Assembly (NCBI RefSeq): GCF_019669925.1
Contig: NZ_AP019779.1
Coordinates: forward strand, 2,287,001-2,351,000
Length of the DNA: 64,000 bases
Direction: 5' to 3'
DNA from: Methanobrevibacter arboriphilus
GTDB taxonomy: Archaea; Methanobacteriota; Methanobacteria; Methanobacteriales; Methanobacteriaceae
Shown here: in pieces, positions 19,566 to 29,993 of the stretch
Numbering within the stretch: the stretch's first letter is position 1
Layout of the letters: each line of letters opens with the position of its first letter
Made by a program: the position numbers and the translations under genes
Notes under the pieces: generated by a model
What the model was told of the DNA's origin: nothing
Database searches by the model: none
Seen by the model: the letters and a program-made list of their open reading frames with translations, nothing else

Positions 19566-20972
19566 ATGGAAAAATTACCTTTGAAAATGAAACAATTATT
19601 CAATAAAGCTAAATTAATGATAGAATCTTCAGAAGATATTAAAATTTACAGTCATAATGACTGTGATGGTATATCTGCAGGAGCTATTTTATCTACAATT
19701 CTTGATAGACAAGAAAAAGACCATGATATTGAGATTGTTAGTTTAGATAAACTTGAAAATTTGGAAATAGAAAATGAGTTAACTATATTTTCAGATTTAG
19801 GTTCTGGCCAAGAAGTTGATAAATTAGCTAATAATGATTCAAAGATAATTATTTTAGACCATCATCCTCCTATTCGAGATTTAAACTATCGAGATAAGGC
19901 TTCTTACAACTATTTAGAAATAAATCCTCTTCATCATGGTATTGATGGTTCTTATCATGTTTCTGGTGGAGGATTAAGCTATCTATTAGCTAGAGAATTT
20001 GGTTATATTGATTTAAGTTGGATTGGGGTTCTTGCAGCTATTGGAGATATGCAAAATAGTAGTTCTGGTAAACTTGAAGGTTTAAATTCAATTATTTTAA
20101 ATGATAGTGTTAATCAAGGTTATGTTCAATCAATCAATGATTTATCTTTATATGGAAGACAAACCCGTCCTCTTTTTGTAGCTCTCTCTTATTTTAGTGA
20201 TGTTAATTTACCTATAACTAATAATAGAACTGAATCAATAGCTTTAATGAAAGATTTAGGTATTCCTCGTAAAGTTGGTGATAGGTCTAGAACACTTAGT
20301 GATCTAGATATTTCTGAAAAGGGAAAATTATTTTCAGAGCTTGTTAAAATGTTATCTAAAGAAGTTCCTAAACGATATATTCATCATGTTCCAAAGCTTG
20401 TAGCCAGTGATTCTTATGAGTTTATGATGGAAGAAAACCATACTTTTTTAAGAGATGCTGCTGAGTTTTCAACTGCTATGAATGCATGTACAAGGAATAA
20501 TCGTGAGGATATAGCTTTAGAAATATTAAAAGGTAATAGGACTGATTCTCTAGATCAACTTGAAATTATTTCAAAAGAGCATAGAAGATACCTTGCTCAA
20601 AATATTCACAGAATCGAAGAAGAAGATATGATTAAAAACTTAGATAATATACAATACTTTGATGGAAATGGTATTAAAAGTCAGGTTGTTGGAACTATTG
20701 CTGGTATGATTCTTAGTTATGGTGATTGGAGAAAACCAATGATTGGTTTTACTCAAATTAGTGATGAAGATGAAAACTTAAAAGTTTCTCTTCGCTGTTC
20801 AAGATTACTTGCTTATGATGGCATTCATTTTGGTAATATCATAAGAAAAGTGTCTAAATCTGTAGGGGGTAGTGGAGGAGGACATTCTGTTGCTTGTGGA
20901 GCTTATATTCCTATTGATAAAAAAGAAGAGTTTTTATCCACTTTCAATAATCAATTAAATGGAGTTTTATAA
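19566..20972 (+). CDS. RecJ-like DHH-family nuclease (archaeal GAN type)
   Basis: 468 residues. The DHH phosphoesterase motifs are present: HNDCDG at 30-35 (motif I), SDLGSG around Asp77, and DHHPP at 98-102. The C-terminal DHHA1 domain has [13 protein letters not shown]. Archaeal members include the GINS-associated nuclease of the replisome and single-strand-specific RecJ-like exonucleases. Length and motif I fit this group, but I cannot decide which paralogue it is. The ribosome binding site AAAGGGAAAGT supports the start. A radical SAM gene follows 43 bases downstream and may be co-transcribed. Confidence 0.85.
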   Translation: MEKLPLKMKQLFNKAKLMIESSEDIKIYSHNDCDGISAGAILSTILDRQEKDHDIEIVSLDKLENLEIENELTIFSDLGSGQEVDKLANNDSKIIILDHHPPIRDLNYRDKASYNYLEINPLHHGIDGSYHVSGGGLSYLLAREFGYIDLSWIGVLAAIGDMQNSSSGKLEGLNSIILNDSVNQGYVQSINDLSLYGRQTRPLFVALSYFSDVNLPITNNRTESIALMKDLGIPRKVGDRSRTLSDLDISEKGKLFSELVKMLSKEVPKRYIHHVPKLVASDSYEFMMEENHTFLRDAAEFSTAMNACTRNNREDIALEILKGNRTDSLDQLEIISKEHRRYLAQNIHRIEEEDMIKNLDNIQYFDGNGIKSQVVGTIAGMILSYGDWRKPMIGFTQISDEDENLKVSLRCSRLLAYDGIHFGNIIRKVSKSVGGSGGGHSVACGAYIPIDKKEEFLSTFNNQLNGVL

Positions 20973-21015
20973 ATTATTATATATGGAATTTTATTATATA
21001 TGTGGAGTTTTATAG

Positions 21016-22521
21016 ATGAAGATCTTATTTTTAAATTTACCCTACAAGTTTAATATTAGTCGTGCTAGTAGATGGCCTGAAAAGACTAAGGCAGGAACAC
21101 TTTATTATCCTTATTGGTTAGCTTATGGTGCTGGTGTTTGTGAAAAAAAGGGTATAGAAACTAAATTAGTGGATTGTATTACAAGAGAATACTCTATTGA
21201 AGATACCTTAAATGAGATATCTAACTATAATCCTGATTATATAATGGCTGAAATAACTACTCCTACTTGTTTTTATGATTTTGAAACTATAAATATTATA
21301 AAAAAAGAAAATCCCAATCTTAAAATTATTATTGGAGGTACTCATGCAACTATACTTCCTGAAGAAGTTTTAAATCAATGTAATGGGATTGATTTTGTTG
21401 TTCGCCAAGAATATGATTTTACAATTCCTGAAATTATATTTACTCTGAATAATTCTGGAAATATTGATGATAAAGGAGATATTTCTGAAATTAAGGGAAT
21501 ATCTTATAGATCTGATGCTATTCATTCAGATGATGAAAGTATTGAAAGAGGAAAAATATTTCATAATCCTGATAGAGTTCCTTTAGATAACCTTGATGAG
21601 CTACCTTTTGTTTCAAAAGTTTATCAGAAATTTTTAAATGTTGATGATTATGCTTATGCTTTTGCTCAAAAACCTATGATACAGATTGTTAGTGCAAGAG
21701 GTTGTCCTAATAAATGTAATTTTTGTTCATATCCTTCTACAATGGGTGGAAGACTATTTAGAACAAGGAGTACAAAGGATCTCGTAGATGAAATAGAGTA
21801 TATTCTAACTGAAATGCCTGAAATTAAAGAAATTTTCATTGAAGATGATACTTTTACAGTTAATAATGAAAGAATCATTGATTTTTGTGATGAGATAATC
21901 AAAAGAGGTTTAAATCCGATTTGGTCTTGTAATACTCGTGTAGATTTACCTTTTAATGTTATGAAGAAAATGAAAGAAGCTGGGTGCAGGCTTCTTGTTA
22001 CAGGATATGAATCAGGTTCTCAAAAAGTTTTAGATGAAACTAAAAAGGGTATAAATTTACAACAATCTCTTGATTTTGCAAAAAATACGAAAAAATTAGG
22101 TATTAAAGTATTTGGTTGCTTTATGATTGGGCTTAAAGGTGATAATTTAGATACTATCAATGAAACTTTTGAATTTGCAAAGAAAGTTTATCCCGACATG
22201 TGCTTTTTTCAACAAGCTGTTCCTTTCCCAGGTACTGAATTTTATGAATGGGTAAAAGAGGAAGGTTATCTTATTACTGAGGACTATTCAAAATGGTTAA
22301 ATGATGATGGTTACTTAAATTGCCTTGTAAACTATCCTTATGCAAGTGCAGATGAAATTGAGAAAATTCGAGATAATCTTATGAGTAAATATTATTTTTC
22401 ATTTACCTATATTTTTAAAACATTTTTAAGCAATTTAGATTGGATAGAGTTTAAAAGGGTTTTTCGTGGTGGTTATGCTTATATCTCATTTAGACTTAAA
22501 AAATTAGTAAAAAAGAGCTAA
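21016..22521 (+). CDS. B12-binding-domain radical SAM protein
   Basis: 501 residues. Residues 1-150 form a Rossmann-like domain of the B12-binding type found in class B radical SAM methylases (MKILFLNLPYKF, IIIGGTHATILPEE). The radical SAM core follows with the CxxxCxxC cluster motif in CPNKCNFC (Cys230, 234, 237), EIFIEDDTF and the MIGLKGDN stretch. The overall look is similar to the hopanoid-associated HpnJ group and other enzymes acting on lipids or glycans. The product is unknown; a surface lipid or polymer modification is plausible because a glycosyltransferase follows. GGAGTT precedes the ATG by about nine bases. Confidence 0.85.
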   Translation: MKILFLNLPYKFNISRASRWPEKTKAGTLYYPYWLAYGAGVCEKKGIETKLVDCITREYSIEDTLNEISNYNPDYIMAEITTPTCFYDFETINIIKKENPNLKIIIGGTHATILPEEVLNQCNGIDFVVRQEYDFTIPEIIFTLNNSGNIDDKGDISEIKGISYRSDAIHSDDESIERGKIFHNPDRVPLDNLDELPFVSKVYQKFLNVDDYAYAFAQKPMIQIVSARGCPNKCNFCSYPSTMGGRLFRTRSTKDLVDEIEYILTEMPEIKEIFIEDDTFTVNNERIIDFCDEIIKRGLNPIWSCNTRVDLPFNVMKKMKEAGCRLLVTGYESGSQKVLDETKKGINLQQSLDFAKNTKKLGIKVFGCFMIGLKGDNLDTINETFEFAKKVYPDMCFFQQAVPFPGTEFYEWVKEEGYLITEDYSKWLNDDGYLNCLVNYPYASADEIEKIRDNLMSKYYFSFTYIFKTFLSNLDWIEFKRVFRGGYAYISFRLKKLVKKS

Positions 22522-22688
22522 AAATTAGCTAAATTGTAATATGTTTAGTTTATTAATATTTTTAATTTCATAATATTTAGTTTGAATAATATTCTTAATT
22601 TGATTAGTATTATTTTTACTTTATCAATATTATTTTACTTTTATTAATAATATTTTTAGCTTTATTTTAATTTGAATTAATAATTAAT

Positions 22689-22700
22689 GGAGTTTTTATT
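22689..22700 (+). promoter_or_regulatory. Ribosome binding site and candidate ATT start codon of the GT2 gene
   Basis: GGAG followed by five T and then ATT. The Cas4-like gene at 29156 has GGAG, five T and ATG in exactly the same spacing. No ATG, GTG or TTG lies in frame between the upstream stop (22668) and ATG 22881. Confidence 0.5.
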
Positions 22701-24119
22701 ATTACTATTATTACTATAGATAATAAGAGTATCAATAACAAGAGTATCAATAAAATCGATATCTCTACTAATGATATATTTATTGAGAAAGATTATAACA
22801 TCAATAATACTATAAATAATACTATAAATAATAATATAGATAATAATATTAATAATACTAATTATAAAATTAGTATTATAATGCCTATTTTTAATGCTGA
22901 GAAATATTTAGAAACTTCTTTGAATTCTATAGTTAATCAATCAATCGGAATAGAGAACCTTCAAGTTATATTGGTTAATGATGGTTCTACAGATAAAACT
23001 AAAAACATTATAAATGAATATGCAATGAAATATGACAATTTTTTAGCCATTCACCTTGAAAATAATATTGGGGGAGCTTATGGCCCTAGAAATATTGGTT
23101 TAAAATATGCTGTTGCTGATTATTTAATGTTTTTAGATTCTGATGATAGATATGAATTAAATGCTTGTGAAATTCTCTATAATAAAATATCTTCAGAGAC
23201 TTATGGAAATTTAGATATTGTCTTTGGAAGATATAAACGTGTTTATTCGAATTTTAATGATTTTAATAATAATTTCAACAATTATAATAGTTCTAACAAT
23301 TATAATGCTTCTAACAATTCTAACAATTCTAACAATTTTAACAATTCTAATAATTCTAATAATTCTAATCTTTTTAATTCTTCTAATTCTTCCAATAAAT
23401 ATCATGACCATGAGTATATTCAAAAGTCTTATTCTCCCTATGAGGATAATATTGATGAATTTAGTGATGATATTTTATACAATCATTATTTGTCTTCTAT
23501 CTCTTTTTTCTTTTGGAAAAATATTTTCAGTCCTTTATTTTATGGTAAAAAAATAAAGAAATATGATACTGATAATCTTAATGCTGATAATGATTATATA
23601 AAAGAAATTTATATTAAAAATATTAATGAAGATATAAATATTTTAAAGATTCTTCCTTCAATCTGGACTAAAATATATAAGAGAGATTTAATCATTGAAA
23701 ATAATATTAAGTTTCCACCTTATATTTCAGGAGAAGATTTAAATTTTGTTGTTGAATCCTATTTAAATGCAAATGGAATATTATTTTTAAATGAAGTGTT
23801 TGTAACTGATTATTATATGAGGGATTCTCAAGATGACAAATCTGTTACTAAAAATGTTTCCTTTAAACTTGTTTTTGATTCTCTGAAATCTTATAAAAAT
23901 TGTTTAGATTTATGTAATAAGTATGAGTTTAAACATAGTGCTTTGATTTTAAATCCTTTTTTATTGAATTGGATAAAACTATTTTTAAAATTTAAAGGAA
24001 ATAACAATGAAAAAGAGAAGATTTTAACTTTAGCTAAACAAATGAAAAAATCTTATAATGATGGTTTTATAGCTAAATTATTAATGTCTTTTACTATCTT
24101 TATAATAAAATTTTTTTAA
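22698..24119 (+). CDS. Family 2 glycosyltransferase with Asn-rich insertion; probable ATT start
   Basis: 473 residues from ATT 22698, or 412 from ATG 22881. The GT-A fold begins KISIIMPIFNAEKYLETSL; Met in IIMPIF is the ATG at 22881, so starting there would remove the first beta-strand of the nucleotide-sugar site. The frame stays open upstream and encodes a 60-residue Asn-rich leader. Further motifs are NDGSTDKT, GPRNIG, FLDSDDR (DxD-type metal site) and SGEDLNF. An insertion of about 50 residues made almost wholly of Asn, Ser and Tyr (around 23258-23400) interrupts the domain. It probably adds sugars to a surface polymer. The start is the uncertain part; the family is clear. Confidence 0.8.
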   Translation: MITIITIDNKSINNKSINKIDISTNDIFIEKDYNINNTINNTINNNIDNNINNTNYKISIIMPIFNAEKYLETSLNSIVNQSIGIENLQVILVNDGSTDKTKNIINEYAMKYDNFLAIHLENNIGGAYGPRNIGLKYAVADYLMFLDSDDRYELNACEILYNKISSETYGNLDIVFGRYKRVYSNFNDFNNNFNNYNSSNNYNASNNSNNSNNFNNSNNSNNSNLFNSSNSSNKYHDHEYIQKSYSPYEDNIDEFSDDILYNHYLSSISFFFWKNIFSPLFYGKKIKKYDTDNLNADNDYIKEIYIKNINEDINILKILPSIWTKIYKRDLIIENNIKFPPYISGEDLNFVVESYLNANGILFLNEVFVTDYYMRDSQDDKSVTKNVSFKLVFDSLKSYKNCLDLCNKYEFKHSALILNPFLLNWIKLFLKFKGNNNEKEKILTLAKQMKKSYNDGFIAKLLMSFTIFIIKFF

Positions 24120-24491
24120 TAATTTTAATATAAACCAATATAAACCTAATATGAAGTAATATAAACTAATATAAACTAATATGGACCTAATATAAACTCA
24201 ATATAAATTTAAAATCTTATTATTTCAAGTATTATTTTTCCTTTAATTTTGTTTAATGATTTTATTATCTAATGGTTTTGTTTTGTATAATTTTAATCTT
24301 TAGAATTTAATCTTTAAAAATGTTAATCTTTAAAAGCATATAATTAAATACATAAACCTAATTATTATTATATAAGAGTATAAATTGTTAAGTATAAACT
24401 TTTAAGTATAATTTGTTAAAATAACAAAAGTATAAATCATTGCTAATATAGATATAATTAAAACTATTGTTTATATTGTATGGAGGATACA
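24120..24491. other. Gene-free region with short repeats
   Basis: Repeats of about 11 bp (TAATATAAACC-like) run from 24123 to 24210. TATA-like boxes (AATTAAATACATAA near 24343, TATATAAGAG near 24370) precede the regulator gene. No gene is seen. Confidence 0.5.
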
Positions 24492-25301
24492 ATGAAAATC
24501 TTTAAAAAAAGAGGAGAAATGACTCATTTTCAGATATTGAGCGAAATATCTAAACAAGAACCTCATTTACGTCAAAAAGACATTGCAGAACGATTGGGAA
24601 TAACAGTACAAGCAGTATCTGAAAATATAAAGACTTTAATTGAGGAAAGATATATAACTTCTAAAGATGGTAGAGCTCCTTATAAAATAACTCAAAAAGG
24701 AATATCTAAAGTTAAAAAAGATGCAATAAGTCTTAGAAAGTATTCTGATGATGTTTTAGAAACTATGAATTATTATAAATCTATTTGGCCTGCTATTGCT
24801 ACGGAAGATCTAAAAGAAGGTGAAAGTGTTGGTTTATTCATGGAAGAAGGGCTTCTTTATGCAGGTAAATCTAAACAAAGTGCTAATGCTGAAGTTTTAT
24901 GTGATGTTAAGAAAGGTGAGGATGTTCCTTTAAGTTCTTTAAGTGGGCTTATTGATTTAAAAGTAGGTCAAGTAATTATAGTTACTTTACCAACTATTAA
25001 ACAAGGAGGGTCACGTAATGCTGATCTTGAATTGATTAAATCATTGTACACTTCTGATTTTAAAAAATGGGGAATTGAAAAAATAGATAGATTTGGAGCT
25101 ATGGGTACGGTTTCTAGATCTGTAGCTAATAAATTGAGTATTCCTGTAGATATTGAATTTGCAATATCTTCTTCTAGTATATCTGCTGCAAAAAAGGGAT
25201 TAAATGTTTTAATTTTAGTTGTTGGGGATATGGCTAAGGGCATTATAAGAAGATTAGAAGACGATAGTATTAAATATAATGTAGTTGATGCTCATAAATA
25301 A
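24492..25301 (+). CDS. Archaeal winged-helix regulator with a C-terminal sensor-like domain
   Basis: 269 residues. The N-terminal winged helix is clear: HFQILSEISKQEPHL, QKDIAERLGITVQAVSENIK (recognition helix) and a wing KDGRAPYKIT. The C-terminal 180 residues form an alpha/beta domain that I know only as an unnamed domain following archaeal HTH modules (VGDMAKGIIRR near the end). It may sense a ligand, but no site can be named. ATG at 24492 is preferred over 24480 because GGAGGA between them is an ideal ribosome binding site. It is convergent with the adhesin gene, so its target is not evident. Confidence 0.8.
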   Translation: MKIFKKRGEMTHFQILSEISKQEPHLRQKDIAERLGITVQAVSENIKTLIEERYITSKDGRAPYKITQKGISKVKKDAISLRKYSDDVLETMNYYKSIWPAIATEDLKEGESVGLFMEEGLLYAGKSKQSANAEVLCDVKKGEDVPLSSLSGLIDLKVGQVIIVTLPTIKQGGSRNADLELIKSLYTSDFKKWGIEKIDRFGAMGTVSRSVANKLSIPVDIEFAISSSSISAAKKGLNVLILVVGDMAKGIIRRLEDDSIKYNVVDAHK

Positions 25302-25550
25302 TTTAATTATTTTTAATTATTTTTAATTATTTTTAATTATTTTTAATTATTTTTAATTATTTTTTAATTATTTTTTAATTATTTTTAATTATTTTTTAAT
25401 TATTTTTAATTATTTTTTAATTATATTATTCCTATTTAAAACGTTATTTTATTAATTATTTTAATATTTTTTATATTTTTATTTTTTATTTTTATTTTAA
25501 AAAAAGAAAAAGGGAAAAAGAAAAAAGAAAAAGTTTAAATTTTATAGCTG
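25301..25550. repeat. TAATTATTTTT tandem repeat and pyrimidine tract between convergent genes
   Basis: About a dozen units of TAATTATTTTT, 10-12 bp each, fill 25302-25424. On the minus strand, 25499-25535 reads as a nearly pure pyrimidine tract (TTTTTCTTTTTTC-like) directly after the adhesin stop codon, suited to termination there. The T-runs on the plus strand suit termination of the regulator gene. Confidence 0.7.
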
Positions 25551-27674
25551 TTATTGTTTCTTATAATATGTGATACCTATTAGAGTTAATAACACTAGAA
25601 GTATTAAGTTTATTGGCAATCCTGTTTTTTTCATACCTGCGCTAGTTTTATTGAGTTCTTTTGGATTTTTAATTGTTTTATTGATTTTTTCTGAATTTTC
25701 AGTTGTTTTATCATTATTTTTATCATCACTTTTATCATCATCTTTATTATCATCTTTATCTTCTGGTTTGGGAGTTGGTATTGGTTCTTTTATTAATTTT
25801 ATAATTTCTGTGTTGGTGCTTGTTAGATAATCTTCATTTTCTATGAATGTCACTGTGAAAGTTAATTTCTCATCGATTAGATCATCTTTATTAATTACGT
25901 ATTGTACTGTAGCTATTCCATTGTCATCTGTTATAGCTTTAAAAGTTATATTTCCAACATTAAATACTATTTCTTTACCATCTAATAGATTACCATTTTC
26001 ATCAGTTAGTTTAGCTGTTAAAATTATTGTTTTTCCATTTTTGCTTTTCATGTTATTTGTTGTAATATTTGTTTTTAGAATTTTCTTAGAGCTTATATTA
26101 CCATTAAAAGATTGTTGTCCATTATCAGTTACAAAAGTATAAAGTATATTTCCAGTATCATTTAATATCACATCAAAGGTTTTGCTAAATTTTGCATCAA
26201 AAGAAGTGTAAACACCATCAGTAAGATTTGTGTAAACATTTGTTACAAAATATGGTAATAAACTAGCATTAAAATCACTATTATCGTTTAATTTGAATGT
26301 GTATTGGAAGGTAACTACACCATTAGAGTACAATGAGGTTAAATTAACAATATTTATAATAAAATAATTGCTAGGTATTAGGTCGAATAATTGATTTGGA
26401 GTGTAAGAACTTCCCCACCAGTTATAATCAGCATTACTATTAATTCCAGTGTTATTTAAATCATAATTTGTATTGTTGAAAATTCTATTATAATTAATTG
26501 TAGTATTTGTTGCAGCTATACTTAAAAATATGCCTTGATTGTTATTAAAAACATTACAACCTACTACACTGATATTATTTCCAGTTATATTGATAGCTAA
26601 CTGATTGTTTGTAAAATTACATCCTATAATGGAATTATTAACACCTCTTAAATTAATAGAAGCATTAACATTATTGCTAAAAGTAGAATTAATCACACTA
26701 GTTTCTTCACTATATAAATTGTAAATAGCACTACCTCTCTTAGCTGTGTTGTTTTCGAAGCTACAATTAGCTATCTTTAAAAGATAATTATCATTATCTT
26801 CAACTGCACCACCATCTCCAGATACATTGTTTCCTATAAATCGAGAGTTGAGTATTTCAAAATAGGAATCTCCATTAATAGAAAAAGCACCTCCATGTTG
26901 TGCAGTATTATTTGTGAAAGTAGAGTTGTTTATAGTAATATATTCATTCCACATATTGTAAATAGCTCCTCCACAAAAATTAGCAGAATTATTAGTGAAT
27001 ACGGTATTATTTATATTTATATATATAGTATTCCTGATGGTTATAGCACCACCACATCCATTATTTCCAAGTGCTGTATTATTGATAAAATTTGAATTGT
27101 TAATAGTAAAATTTTCTTCTCCTTCAGTATGGATAGCACCACCTTCACGAGATCTTGCAACATTATTATAAAAATCAGAATCAATTATTTTAAAGTTACT
27201 AGCAGTATTATATATTGCTCCACCATAATTTGCATTACTATTACTGAATGTACAATTTATTATTGTTAATGTTCCAGATCCTATTTTATAAATAGTACCA
27301 CCATTACTAGAAATATTTCCATTTATAAAATTTATGTTAATAAATTTTATATTTGAATTTCCAGTTATATTGAAGATTCTTCCAAGTTTTTGTGCATTGA
27401 TTATTACTGAACCTGCTGGCCCACTTCCTTGGATTGTAAGATTTTTATTGTTAAATGTTATGTTGTTGTTCCTATCTGTAGTTTTGTTGTATGTTCCAGA
27501 ATTTAGTGTTATAATATTAATATCATCACTACTATTATTTACTTTACTTATAGCTTCATTAATGCCTCCATTATCATCTGAATTGAGTGTTATATCTATT
27601 GCGTTAGCTGAAGATATTGTAAATAAGAATGAAATTATCATTATTGGTATTAATAATTTTTTATATTTTTTCAT
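25551..27674 (-). CDS. Adhesin-like surface protein with parallel beta-helix repeats and C-terminal membrane anchor
   Basis: 707 residues. A signal peptide (about 1-26, ending SSANA) precedes polymorphic-outer-membrane-protein-like repeats with the unit INNSxFxNNxAxxGGAIYN, running to about residue 400 and predicted to form a beta-helix. Residues about 430-640 hold Ig-like beta domains (ILTAKLTDENGNLL). A Pro/Asp/Lys/Asn-rich spacer and one membrane helix (LPINLILLVLLTLIGITYY) end the protein. Such Asn-rich adhesin-like proteins are abundant in gut Methanobrevibacter and are thought to bind partners or glycans. The ribosome binding site GGGGGTGA lies eight bases before the ATG. A 99-bp tandem repeat lies upstream. 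Confidence 0.88.
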   Translation of the reverse strand: MKKYKKLLIPIMIISFLFTISSANAIDITLNSDDNGGINEAISKVNNSSDDINIITLNSGTYNKTTDRNNNITFNNKNLTIQGSGPAGSVIINAQKLGRIFNITGNSNIKFININFINGNISSNGGTIYKIGSGTLTIINCTFSNSNANYGGAIYNTASNFKIIDSDFYNNVARSREGGAIHTEGEENFTINNSNFINNTALGNNGCGGAITIRNTIYININNTVFTNNSANFCGGAIYNMWNEYITINNSTFTNNTAQHGGAFSINGDSYFEILNSRFIGNNVSGDGGAVEDNDNYLLKIANCSFENNTAKRGSAIYNLYSEETSVINSTFSNNVNASINLRGVNNSIIGCNFTNNQLAINITGNNISVVGCNVFNNNQGIFLSIAATNTTINYNRIFNNTNYDLNNTGINSNADYNWWGSSYTPNQLFDLIPSNYFIINIVNLTSLYSNGVVTFQYTFKLNDNSDFNASLLPYFVTNVYTNLTDGVYTSFDAKFSKTFDVILNDTGNILYTFVTDNGQQSFNGNISSKKILKTNITTNNMKSKNGKTIILTAKLTDENGNLLDGKEIVFNVGNITFKAITDDNGIATVQYVINKDDLIDEKLTFTVTFIENEDYLTSTNTEIIKLIKEPIPTPKPEDKDDNKDDDKSDDKNNDKTTENSEKINKTIKNPKELNKTSAGMKKTGLPINLILLVLLTLIGITYYKKQ

Positions 27675-28368
27675 ACATTTTCACCCCCATTAATATTAAT
27701 TTTTTGTATTCAACTTTCATTAACATGAGTTCAATACAACATATACGTTAATGAATGATATTATTTAAAGTATATATAAAAAATTTAAACCAAAAGACTT
27801 TTCTATAGATAATGAAATATAATTATTGAAATGATTTATTTTTAACAAAAAGTTGTATATTGTTTAAAATATATATAAAAAATTCAAATCAAAAGATTTT
27901 TTCATAGATAATGAGATATAATTATTAGAATGATTTGTTTTTAACAAAAAGTCGTATATTGTCTAAAATATATATAAAAAAGATGTATTATTTATTAGAT
28001 ATAAAAAATTCCAGTTTATGATTAAAATAAAAAGTCATGATTATTTATTTGCAAATAAAATTAGGAATATTTATTTTGAAATAAATTTAAGAATGTTCTT
28101 GTTATATTTATTATAAATAGATTTAAAAAAGTCAGGATTTTTATGAATATATTTAATAGATATAATTTATCACATAAATATAATCAATTTAAAAATATAT
28201 AATCAATTTAATAATTATTTATACAATTGAAAGGCATATAATCAATTAAAAAAATTAAAAATTATGAAAATGAATATTTTTATAATATTCATTTATAAAA
28301 AAAATTTTATTATATATTATAATTAATTATTAGCTAATTTTTTTATTATTTAATTTATATTAGCTATT
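27675..28368. other. Gene-free region upstream of the adhesin gene
   Basis: The region contains the 99-bp tandem repeat (27764-27980), then plain A/T sequence with scattered ATATAATCAATTTAA repeats near 28180-28240. No coding frame is seen. Confidence 0.55.
27764..27980. repeat. 99-bp tandem repeat, two full copies and the start of a third
   Basis: TTTAAAGTATATATAAAAAA begins at 27764; diverged copies begin at 27863 and 27962, exactly 99 bases apart. Inside each full copy AGATAATGAAATATAATTAT and TTTTTAACAAAAAGT recur with a few substitutions. Each unit carries an ATATATAAAA box. It lies 90-305 bases upstream of the adhesin start. Confidence 0.85.
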
Positions 28369-28956
<588 letters not shown>

Positions 28957-29155
28957 TTTATCTATTAATTTACTTTATATATTATTTTTGTTAAATTAAA
29001 TTTATTAAATATAAATTATATTTATAAAATACTAAAATATATTTATAAAATAAGATAATTATATTTGAATTAAAAACAATATACTTATTTATAATACATT
29101 GATTATATTTTTAATAGGATAATATAATAATGTTTAAAAACTTTGAGGAGTTTTT

Positions 29156-29884
29156 ATGAAAAATAAATTGATTAATAATCCAAATATTAAATATGAAGCT
29201 ATAAAACATCCTAAAATTAATGGTATTCAGATTATTAATGGTAAAAATAATTTTCCTATAAGTTGGCTAAATCAACAAGGTTATTGTGAGTATAGTTTAT
29301 ATCTTCAATATTTTAAAGGAATTAAAACAGCCCCAACTCAGGAAATGACTTTAGGAACAAGGGAACATCAAAAACTTGAAGATAAATTTAAAGAGGATGC
29401 TGTTCCAACAACTTTTGATGAAGTTTTAAAAACATCTATGGAGGAAGCAGCTATTTCAAGAGAATTTTTTGTTGTAGCTCCTGAATATGGTATTAGAGGC
29501 TTTATTGATGAAATTTGGATGACTCCTGATGAATTTGTTATCATAGATGATAAACCTGGAAAAATACCTTATCCCTCAACTATTAATCAAGTTTTAGCAT
29601 ATTCATTAGCTTTCAAGTCTATGATTAATAAGCTTTCAGAAAATCCCCAAACTACATTATTTTCTCCAAAAAAGGATAAAAGAAAGATAAAAGCAGCTTT
29701 ACGTGAAAGAGGAACTGATAATATATTTTGGATAGATGAATTTGATGAAAATAATGAGAAAAAAATTAAATTTTTAGTGAACAGAATGCATGGTCTTTTT
29801 GAAGGTTCAAAACCATTTCTACCTACAAAAAATATTAATAAGTGTAATAAATGTAGATTTCAAAGTTATTGTGAACACTTTTAG
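29156..29884 (+). CDS. Cas4-like PD-(D/E)XK nuclease with iron-sulfur cluster, not next to CRISPR
   Basis: 242 residues. RecB/Cas4-family features are in order: Cys44 in QGYCEYSL, His71 in GTREHQKLE, Asp118 in RGFIDEI, the DxK pair in IIDDKPGK (131-133) and Gln145 in INQVLAYS. The C-terminal cluster is CNKCRFQSYC (Cys230, 233, 239). The four Cys should hold a 4Fe-4S cluster. Cas4 proteins trim DNA ends, in CRISPR adaptation or, for solo copies, in repair or mobile-element contexts. No repeat array or cas gene is in the window. GAGGAG lies five bases before the ATG. Confidence 0.85.
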   Translation: MKNKLINNPNIKYEAIKHPKINGIQIINGKNNFPISWLNQQGYCEYSLYLQYFKGIKTAPTQEMTLGTREHQKLEDKFKEDAVPTTFDEVLKTSMEEAAISREFFVVAPEYGIRGFIDEIWMTPDEFVIIDDKPGKIPYPSTINQVLAYSLAFKSMINKLSENPQTTLFSPKKDKRKIKAALRERGTDNIFWIDEFDENNEKKIKFLVNRMHGLFEGSKPFLPTKNINKCNKCRFQSYCEHF

Positions 29885-29993
29885 TCTTTTGTTCTATTTT
29901 TTAATTATTTTGAGGGTTTTTTTATTCTTTTTATTTTATTATTCTTTTATTTTATTTGTTTTTTATTCCTATTTTTATATCTATTTTTATTCT

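Noticed and set aside
23211-23423. Isoleucine/arginine-rich frame opposite the Asn-rich part of the GT2 gene
   Set aside because: It is the complement of AAT/AAC repeats and has no start signal; coding evidence is on the plus strand.
25551-25640. LPXTG-type sortase signal in the adhesin tail (TGLPIN)
   Set aside because: Order is TG-LP, not LPxTG, and a sortase is not expected; the helix plus basic end is enough as membrane anchor.
29156-29884. CRISPR locus suggested by the Cas4-like gene
   Set aside because: No regularly spaced direct repeats with unique spacers and no other cas gene are seen in the window; the tandem repeats present are head-to-tail A/T repeats without spacers.
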